Below are positions 1 to 5,069 of a DNA stretch of 8,406 bases, piece by piece. The notes beneath the pieces were generated by a model. It saw nothing but the letters and a program-made list of their open reading frames with translations. It did no database searches and was not told the origin of the DNA. Both the position numbers and the translations under genes were made by a program. Location of the stretch: the NCBI GenBank assembly GCA_965602945.1, contig CBFDBC010000173.1, forward strand, positions 1 to 8,406, in the 5' to 3' direction. Positions within the stretch are counted from its first letter, which is position 1. Every line of letters starts with the position of its first letter. This stretch comes from JAUXEH01 sp965602945. Lineage in GTDB: Bacteria; Acidobacteriota; Aminicenantia; Aminicenantales; Aminicenantaceae.

Positions 1-172
1 GCGCGCTCATGGCCAGCAGGACGTCCGTCTCCAGTTCTTCCGACAGGGCTTCCCGTGTTCGGTCACGTGACCGGAGAACGATCCGGCGTGTGATGATGAA
101 GAGAAAGATAGTGAGGGCGAAGATCAGCAGGAAGCCGAGGCTGTAGCCTACGATGATCAGGGAAATACTCAT
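1..172 (-). CDS. N-terminal fragment of a membrane-anchored protein of unknown function
   Basis: Reading leftwards from an ATG at 172-170, 57 codons stay open to the window edge, so the C-terminus is missing. Residues 5-28 are an uninterrupted hydrophobic stretch (start MSISLIIVGYSLGFLLIFAL), read as one transmembrane helix. A basic segment (TRRIVLRSRDRTR, about 28-40) follows, which would place the rest in the cytoplasm by the positive-inside rule. An acidic, helix-prone stretch (EALSEELETDVLLAMS) comes next. The ATG overlaps the TGA of the upstream response regulator gene (ATGA), and there is no strong ribosome binding site of its own, so translational coupling is likely. HEAT-repeat proteins with a single N-terminal anchor can start like this, but that is only a guess because no repeat is visible. 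The link to the response regulator suggests a signalling or surface-associated role. Confidence 0.72.
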   Translation of the reverse strand, partial: MSISLIIVGYSLGFLLIFALTIFLFIITRRIVLRSRDRTREALSEELETDVLLAMSA

Positions 173-903
173 TTTTCAGCGGACAGGATCTTTGTCACCT
201 TGGACATCAGGACCTGGGGGGAGTAGGGCTTCACGATGTAGTCCACCGCCCCCTTATCCAGGCCTTCCAGGATATCCGACTCTCGGGACAGGGAGCTGAG
301 GATGATGACGGGGATGTGTTCCGCCGCCTTCTCTTCCTTCAAATGAGTGAGGAACTGGTAGCCGTTCATCCCGGGCATCATGATGTCCAGAAGGATCAGG
401 TCGGGGAGGACCGTGAGTGCGGTGTCCAGGCCTTCCTTGGCGTTGGAGATGGCAATGACCTTGTGATCTTTCTGACTCAGAAAATGCTCGAGGGATTTGG
501 CGGTTATCTTATCGTCATCGATCACCAGGATGGTGGGCTGGGTCTTCTCCGGCTTGCTGAGGGTTGGGGCCGCTGCCGGCTTTTTCTTTTTCAGGGTCGG
601 CCAGGACTTACGGCACCTGTCCAGCTCGACAGTCAGCTGCTCCAGGGTGCCGAGCTCATGCTGCAGACACCTGATCTCTTTTTCCGTCCAGTCGATGGTG
701 GCAGCGTCTCCCGCCTCTTCCAGGCGGTCTTTTTCTTTCCCGGCCAGCTCCAGGGCGTTCTGGATGTTGGCGGTGGTCAGCTCCACCAGCTTGTTGAGCT
801 TGACCTGATCCTGACGGATGCCCCAGAGCAGCTTCCGGTATCTCGTGGCCAGGGGTTCCTGAGGCTTATCCCGGTCTTTCCTGGAGGCCGACATCTTCCT
901 CAT
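169..903 (-). CDS. Response regulator: charged helical N-terminus plus C-terminal receiver (REC) domain
   Basis: The 244-residue product has two parts. Residues about 20-105 are charged and helix-forming, probably coiled coil, followed by a Lys/Pro/Ala linker (about 104-122). Residues about 124-242 form a complete CheY-like receiver. It has the acidic pocket D129/D130 (ILVIDDDK), phospho-acceptor D173 (LLDIMMPGMNG), the switch Ser pair 203/204 and the invariant K225 (DYIVKP). All phosphotransfer residues are present, so it should be phosphorylated by a partner histidine kinase, which is not in this window. It has no DNA-binding, GGDEF, HD or other known output domain. Output therefore probably goes through protein contacts of the N-terminal helices. 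The receiver sits at the C-terminus, whereas most regulators carry it first. The stop overlaps the start of the membrane protein at 172. The start at 903 has only a weak ribosome binding site. A second ATG three codons on is possible but has an AGGA placed too close to it. Confidence 0.9.
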   Translation of the reverse strand: MRKMSASRKDRDKPQEPLATRYRKLLWGIRQDQVKLNKLVELTTANIQNALELAGKEKDRLEEAGDAATIDWTEKEIRCLQHELGTLEQLTVELDRCRKSWPTLKKKKPAAAPTLSKPEKTQPTILVIDDDKITAKSLEHFLSQKDHKVIAISNAKEGLDTALTVLPDLILLDIMMPGMNGYQFLTHLKEEKAAEHIPVIILSSLSRESDILEGLDKGAVDYIVKPYSPQVLMSKVTKILSAEK

Positions 904-930
904 CTTATAGATTTATATACCAATAAGCAA

Positions 931-949
931 GCCTGGCGGTCCCCCAGGC
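931..949 (-). terminator. Weak hairpin between acylase and response regulator genes
   Basis: A perfect 6-bp stem (GCCTGG/CCAGGC) with a 7-base loop lies 23 bases past the acylase stop in the direction of transcription. On the minus strand it is followed by TTGCTTATT, a poor U-tract. It could attenuate read-through, but the stem is short and I would not rely on it to separate transcription units. Confidence 0.3.
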
Positions 950-972
950 GGGTCGATCTCCAGGCGGCGCTC

Positions 973-3420
973 TCATTTTTCCGGTGCCGGCGTTTCCGGG
1001 CCGAGGATCGTTACCGACTCGGCCACCGTTAATATCTTTTTCCGTGTGAAAAAGACGGGGAAGTACCGGTCCCGCGACCAGATCTCGAACAGGTCCCGGT
1101 AGTGCGGAGACCCAGGATCTCCGGACTGTCCCGGAGAATTGGTGCCCAGCGTGAGGTCCCAGTCCGAAAGATCGGCTATGATGCGGAAGCTCGCACCGGA
1201 GGTCTGGTTGTATCCGCCGGAGGTCTGGTTGACGGTATCTCCGTTCCCCCCCCGCGGGCGGGGGCCGATGTCCAGCCTAGCCCGGAGTTCCGGGCGTACG
1301 GCATCACTCAACAGGTGACGTATCCGGATGTGATGGAACCGCTCCTGGCCGTAGCGCCATCCCTGCTGGTCCGGACCAAGGCGTGAAGTAAGATCCGCGA
1401 CCGCCTCCTCCAGGGCCCGCAGAAGCAACGCATCGCGTCCCTTCAGCGGATCTTCACCGAAGCGCCCGTCCGGAGAGAGCAGCCATGCGATCATCCTGGG
1501 CAGGGGCGGGCGGGGAGCGGACTCCTGCCCCGGCCCGGCGATGGAGACCGCCCGGACGAGTTCGGATAGCCGCCGCTGCCAGCTCTGGTAAATGGCGGCA
1601 GCACTGGATTCCTGGGCCATCCGGAAGTCCCATTCGCCGAGGGAATCAAGAGCTTTCTGCACGGCCGCGCCGCTTCCGCGCAAACCCCGCAGAAGCGGGA
1701 CCAGCGTTCGGGCCGGGAGGGAAACCACGTCGTGTTGGAGCTGCATCATGTCGCTCCGCGTGAATTTCCGGCCTGAGCCTAACACTTCCTGGACGCGGGC
1801 CTGGCGGAAGGGGGCCGCCCATTGGAAACCCACGGAATAGGGATAGCCGGGCGGGAGGTTGTCTTCGTTGGCGGTGGAAAGATATCCCTTGCCCGGGTTG
1901 AAGACATGGGGCAGGGCCCGGATGGGCAGATAGCCGTCCCATTCGCAGCTACCATCGCCCGGGACCGGGAGCAGGCCGTCCCAGGCAGGCCTGAGCGGAG
2001 CGATGCCGACCGCCTGCCAGCCGATGTTTCCTTCCCTGTCTGCCCAAACCATGTTCTCCGAGGGCGTGCGGGAGAAGCTGCAGGCTTCCCGGAACTCCTC
2101 CCAGGTCCGGGCCTGATCCATGCGCAGGCTTGCCAGGTAAGGGGCGCATCCGACCTCGAGCCAGGCGGCCCGCAAGGCATAGGCCTTGTGGTTTTCCTGG
2201 TCCTGATGCAGGACCGGTCCATGCCTCGTGTATTTGAGCTCCACAGAGACAGGTGACTTTCCCCGTACGGCGACGCGCTCGTGGAAAATGCGCATGTCCT
2301 CCCATGAGTCCCGGTAGAGGTAGCGGTCCGGATCTTCGGGATGGGTATCATAGACATACAGGTCTTCCTGATCTACCGAGAAGATGGTCAATCCCCAGGC
2401 TCCATACCGGTTGTGTCCGATCGAGATACCGGGAAGGGCCGGCTCGCCTCCGCCGATGACGTCCCAACCCGGAGCATTGAGGTGGACCCAGTACCGAAGC
2501 GAAGGGATCTGCTGCCGGCGGTGGGGATCGTTGGCCATGAAAGGGGCACCTGTCAGGGTGTGACGCCCTCCGACGACCCAGTTGTTGCTCCCAGGCATGG
2601 AATCCGGAAGCAGGGTTGCCGGGAGCGGATCCGGCAGCGATCGAATCCCCGGTACGGAAGGGGCGCGTTCGGGCTCCTCTCGGATATCCTCAGCGGTGAA
2701 CCGCACCGATGCCCGTGAGGCGGAGTACAGGGCGAGAATGTCCCTTGTCAAGAGGGAGGCGTCCAGTTCCGGTTTCAGGATCAGGGCAGGCTTTCCCGGA
2801 TGGAGGTCCGTGAGGTCTCGGACCTTTTCAGCGCCCAGGGCAGCCACCGCTTTGGCAAGGGAGATCTCAGAGGATGCGTTGCGGAAGAGGCCGTTGTGCC
2901 GGGAAACCACCACCTCCGGCGTCCAATGGCCGGGAATCAGGTCCAGCAGGCGGAATTCCAGGGGCAGGAGGCTCGGATCTTTGCGCGTAAGATCGATGTA
3001 GGCGTTTATTCCCCGGACGAACGAGGTTATGATCTCCCCCCCGTCTGGATGGTAGTGACGCATCTCCGTATCCATGTCCACGCGGGCCCTGAGCAGCCTG
3101 GCTCCGATGTCCCTTGCCAGGGCCCGGGGCCCCAGGATCTCAGCCAGGGTCCCGGTGGCCTGGCGCCGCCAGATCTCAAGCTGGAAAAGCCGGTCCCGGG
3201 CCACATTGAATCCCTGAGCAAAAAACAGATCGGACTGGTTCCGGGCATAAATGTGGGAGATGCCCCACCTGTCCCTGATGATCTCCACGGGTTCCCGGAG
3301 GCCGGACAGGCTGAGCCGTTCTCCGGCCGGGATGTGTCGCTCGCTCTTCGAGGCCTCCCCTCCGCTGCAGAGGAGTGCACACAAGAGAAAAAATGCGGAA
3401 TAAAATTTTGTTCTGGCCAT
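973..3420 (-). CDS. Secreted penicillin acylase family (Ntn-hydrolase) protein
   Basis: The 815-residue protein is a full-length precursor of the penicillin acylase (peptidase S45) family, which hydrolyses amide bonds of N-acyl compounds such as penicillins, aculeacins and acyl-homoserine lactones. Residues 1-23 are a signal peptide (MARTKFYSAFFLLCALLCSG) with no good lipobox, so it should be exported to the periplasm. The alpha region (about 34-240) starts with VEIIRDRWGISHIYA and contains AQGFNVARDRLFQLEIWRR. A spacer of about 240-277 precedes the GSNNWVVGG motif. In this family autocleavage frees Ser278 as the catalytic N-terminus of the beta chain. Counting S278 as beta-1, H300 is beta-23 and N518 is beta-241, the positions of the catalytic helper His and the oxyanion Asn in characterised acylases. 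The conserved end is also present (GGNGDTVN, QTSGASFR, PGQSGDPGSPHY). The ribosome binding site AAGGGGAG lies 4 bases from the ATG. The substrate cannot be read from sequence; a quorum-quenching lactone acylase is one possibility among several. Confidence 0.93.
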   Translation of the reverse strand: MARTKFYSAFFLLCALLCSGGEASKSERHIPAGERLSLSGLREPVEIIRDRWGISHIYARNQSDLFFAQGFNVARDRLFQLEIWRRQATGTLAEILGPRALARDIGARLLRARVDMDTEMRHYHPDGGEIITSFVRGINAYIDLTRKDPSLLPLEFRLLDLIPGHWTPEVVVSRHNGLFRNASSEISLAKAVAALGAEKVRDLTDLHPGKPALILKPELDASLLTRDILALYSASRASVRFTAEDIREEPERAPSVPGIRSLPDPLPATLLPDSMPGSNNWVVGGRHTLTGAPFMANDPHRRQQIPSLRYWVHLNAPGWDVIGGGEPALPGISIGHNRYGAWGLTIFSVDQEDLYVYDTHPEDPDRYLYRDSWEDMRIFHERVAVRGKSPVSVELKYTRHGPVLHQDQENHKAYALRAAWLEVGCAPYLASLRMDQARTWEEFREACSFSRTPSENMVWADREGNIGWQAVGIAPLRPAWDGLLPVPGDGSCEWDGYLPIRALPHVFNPGKGYLSTANEDNLPPGYPYSVGFQWAAPFRQARVQEVLGSGRKFTRSDMMQLQHDVVSLPARTLVPLLRGLRGSGAAVQKALDSLGEWDFRMAQESSAAAIYQSWQRRLSELVRAVSIAGPGQESAPRPPLPRMIAWLLSPDGRFGEDPLKGRDALLLRALEEAVADLTSRLGPDQQGWRYGQERFHHIRIRHLLSDAVRPELRARLDIGPRPRGGNGDTVNQTSGGYNQTSGASFRIIADLSDWDLTLGTNSPGQSGDPGSPHYRDLFEIWSRDRYFPVFFTRKKILTVAESVTILGPETPAPEK
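1196..1231. repeat. 21-base tandem repeat inside the acylase gene
   Basis: The 15-base unit CCGGAGGTCTGGTTG occurs at 1196-1210 and exactly again at 1217-1231, a period of 21 bases. On the coding (minus) strand it gives NQTSGG-Y-NQTSGA at residues 731-743, a 7-residue duplication. The second copy leads into the family-conserved TSGASFR motif, so the first copy looks like the local insertion. The period is a multiple of three, so the frame is kept. Confidence 0.85.
1246..1253. repeat. C8/G8 homopolymer in the acylase coding region
   Basis: Eight consecutive C on the plus strand (G8 in the mRNA) encode part of R723, G724 and G725. The following GGNGDTVN matches the family motif, so this copy length is the in-frame one. 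A one-base slip would frameshift about the last 90 residues. Confidence 0.9.
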
Positions 3421-3455
3421 AAGGCTCCCCTTGATAAAGATCCATGTCCAAGGAT

Positions 3456-3484
3456 TCTATACCAGAACCGCGCCGTTTTGTTAA
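3456..3484 (-). promoter_or_regulatory. Sigma-70-type promoter for the acylase gene
   Basis: On the minus strand TTAACA (3484-3479, 5/6 to the -35 consensus) is separated by exactly 17 bases from TATAGA (3461-3456). TAGAAT, 5/6 to the -10 consensus, overlaps two bases further on. A start of transcription near 3449 would give a leader of about 30 bases carrying the AAGGGGAG site before the acylase ATG. It lies downstream of the helicase stop, so the acylase can be expressed on its own. Confidence 0.5.
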
Positions 3485-3512
3485 CAGGGAAGGTTCATAA
3501 AAGGGGTGAAAT

Positions 3513-3527
3513 CCGGGTTCTACCCGG
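3513..3527 (-). terminator. Hairpin after the helicase gene
   Basis: A perfect 6-bp GC-rich stem (CCGGGT/ACCCGG, 3-base loop) lies 14 bases past the helicase stop on the minus strand. It is followed by ATTTCACCCCTTTT. The position suits a terminator and the next promoter begins just beyond it, but the U-tract is broken, so termination would be weak or factor-assisted. Confidence 0.38.
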
Positions 3528-3541
3528 TTCGATGCCGTAAG

Positions 3542-4816
3542 CTAGTTCGATGTCTCAGGTTGTGAGATGGGCGGTTTTTTCTGATGTTTTTCCCGTCGCT
3601 GTCTTGGAGGTGGCCCGCTCCTCTGCTGTCTGGAGCTGTGCCGGCGGGTCCCGCCATCGATTCTGGCCCCTTCGCTCTCGTCAGTGGCGTAGAGCTCGAA
3701 TTCCGTAGGCCGCTCCGGGATCTTCATGCCGATGAACGACTCGATGTCCCATATCTGCCGGATGGTGCCTTCGCTGGCCAGTGACACGGCCTTGCCGGTG
3801 TTGCCTGCCCGGGCGGTCCGCCCGATCCGGTGCACATAGTTCTCATATTCAAGAGGAAGGTCGTAGTTGATGACCATCTCAAGGCCGTCGATCTGAAGCC
3901 CGCGGGCCGCGACATCGGTAGCCACCAGTATGGCGAATTTCCCCGCCTTGAAATCGTTCATGATCTGCTGCCTCCTGCTCTGAGGCAGGTCTCCCGTCAG
4001 GTGCCGGCTCCCGTGCCCGTTGATCTCCAGTTTCCGGGAGACATAAAAGGCCTCCTGCCGGGTGTTGGTGAAGATCAACGCGTTCCGGGGGGCCTCAGCC
4101 TTGAGGATCCCCAGCATGAGGTTCATCTTCAGGTGGCTCTGCACCTTGTACAGCTCCTGCTGGATGGTGTCAACGGTCATCTGCTCCGGGGTCACCGTGA
4201 TCGGGACAGGGCGGTTCAGATACTCGTCGGAGATCCTGCGGGCCGCTCGGTTCAGCGTGGCGCTGAAGAGCATGTTCTGGCGGTTGTTGCGGGAGGGCAT
4301 CCGCTCCAGCAGCCGGGTGATGTCGGGGAGGAATCCCATATCGAAAAGCCGGTCCGCCTCGTCGATGACGAGATATCCGACATCCTTTAGCTTCAACCGG
4401 CCCTGCGAGCTGAAGTCCAGCAGTCGCCCCGGGGTGCCGATGACGATGTCCAGGCCTTTTCTCAACAGCGTCTCCTGGGTGGCATATCCCACACCGCCAT
4501 AGAGGCTGCCGATCCTGAAGCCAGTGTGCCGGTTCAAGAGCTGGGCCTCCTTCTCGATCTGGACCACCAGCTCCCGGGTCGGTACGATGACCAGGGCCAT
4601 CTTTTTCCGCGGTGTGTTGTCGCGGAGCATGTGCTCCAGCAGAGTCACCAGGAACGCCGCGGTCTTCCCGGTACCGGTCTGGGACTGGACGGTCACGTCC
4701 CTTCCCTTGAGGGTCTCGGCCAGCGTCAATTCCTGCACGGCGGTCATTTCATGATAGCCCCTGTCCGCAATCGCCTGCAAAAGGCGGGGCCGGAGCTCTA
4801 ATTGTTTAAAATCCAT
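3542..4816 (-). CDS. DEAD-box ATP-dependent RNA helicase, RhlE-like
   Basis: The 424-residue protein carries every DEAD-box motif in order. These are a Q motif around GYHEMTAVQ (Q28), Walker A SQTGTGKT (45-52), Ia PTREL (79-83), TPGR (128-131), DEAD (152-155), SAT (185-187), IFTNTR (248-253), ATDVAARGLQID (299-310) and HRIGRTARAG (329-338). The two RecA-like lobes are about residues 20-205 and 215-370. A basic, low-complexity tail rich in Arg, Gln, Lys and Pro (about 388-416) resembles the RNA-binding tails of RhlE/CsdA-type enzymes. It should use ATP to unwind short RNA duplexes in the cytoplasm, in ribosome assembly, RNA decay or cold adaptation. The ATG at 4816 has AAGG 8 bases upstream. 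The Q motif reads MTAVQ where PTPIQ is usual, but the key Gln is kept. The name RhlE is family-level only; the tail lacks the DbpA RNA-binding domain. Confidence 0.94.
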   Translation of the reverse strand: MDFKQLELRPRLLQAIADRGYHEMTAVQELTLAETLKGRDVTVQSQTGTGKTAAFLVTLLEHMLRDNTPRKKMALVIVPTRELVVQIEKEAQLLNRHTGFRIGSLYGGVGYATQETLLRKGLDIVIGTPGRLLDFSSQGRLKLKDVGYLVIDEADRLFDMGFLPDITRLLERMPSRNNRQNMLFSATLNRAARRISDEYLNRPVPITVTPEQMTVDTIQQELYKVQSHLKMNLMLGILKAEAPRNALIFTNTRQEAFYVSRKLEINGHGSRHLTGDLPQSRRQQIMNDFKAGKFAILVATDVAARGLQIDGLEMVINYDLPLEYENYVHRIGRTARAGNTGKAVSLASEGTIRQIWDIESFIGMKIPERPTEFELYATDESEGARIDGGTRRHSSRQQRSGPPPRQRREKHQKKPPISQPETSN

Positions 4817-4857
4817 TTTTTTGCCTTATTCTTTTATGATTTAACATGAGGAGTTGA

Positions 4858-4986
4858 ATGTCAGAGGAAGTTACTGTTCTGAAGGGAAGATCGTTCGCAA
4901 AGACGGATTCCTACCAGATGTTCGATGAGGTATTATACTCCAAATCGGGGCGGGAGGCAACCCACTGGGGATTCTTACGTAACTAG
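4858..4986 (+). CDS. Small hypothetical protein, 42 residues
   Basis: An ATG at 4858 sits 4 bases after GAGGAG (4848-4853), one of the best ribosome binding sites in the window, and opens 42 codons ending in TAG. The product begins MSEEVTVLKGRSFAKTDSYQ and ends THWGFLRN. It is soluble, mixed-charge, with no signal peptide, membrane segment or cysteine. I do not recognise a family. It runs divergently from the helicase (41 bases between start codons) and points at the barrel gene, whose start is 83 bases past its stop. A TATGAT hexamer at 4835-4840 could be a -10 but has no matching -35 and would leave a very short leader. Third-position GC is about 59%, which looks lower than in the neighbouring large genes. 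It may be a genuine small protein, a leader peptide, or the intact start of a gene lost after codon 42. Confidence 0.55.
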   Translation: MSEEVTVLKGRSFAKTDSYQMFDEVLYSKSGREATHWGFLRN

Positions 4987-5054
4987 TATACAGGAAGATA
5001 CCGGGTAATGAATGACTGCCATCCCGATCGAACCGGCTTCTTCCCGCCAAGATG

Positions 5055-5060
5055 AAAGGA
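5055..5060 (+). promoter_or_regulatory. Ribosome binding site deciding the barrel gene start
   Basis: AAAGGA ends 9 bases before the ATG at 5070. The upstream in-frame ATG at 5052 has no purine-rich site before it, and its six extra residues (MKGSHH) would only lengthen the signal peptide. The start at 5070 is therefore preferred. Confidence 0.65.
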
Positions 5061-5069
5061 TCACATCAT

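Noticed and set aside
316..1032. 238-codon plus-strand frame over the response regulator
   Set aside because: It lies opposite a receiver domain with all catalytic residues and has no recognisable product or ribosome binding site.
2800..3540. 246-codon plus-strand frame over the acylase start
   Set aside because: It is antisense to the conserved alpha-chain region and signal peptide of the acylase, and its composition is that of a shadow frame.
4817..4857. Divergent promoters for helicase and small ORF
   Set aside because: TATGAT (4835-4840) lacks a partner -35, and no minus-strand pair had acceptable spacing. A promoter must exist for the helicase but I cannot place it.
5008..5055. 15-codon upstream frame (MNDCHPDRTGFFPPR) ending at the 5052 ATG by ATGA overlap
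   Set aside because: The ribosome binding site is poor, and the overlapped ATG is probably not the real start of the barrel gene. Chance is the simplest explanation.
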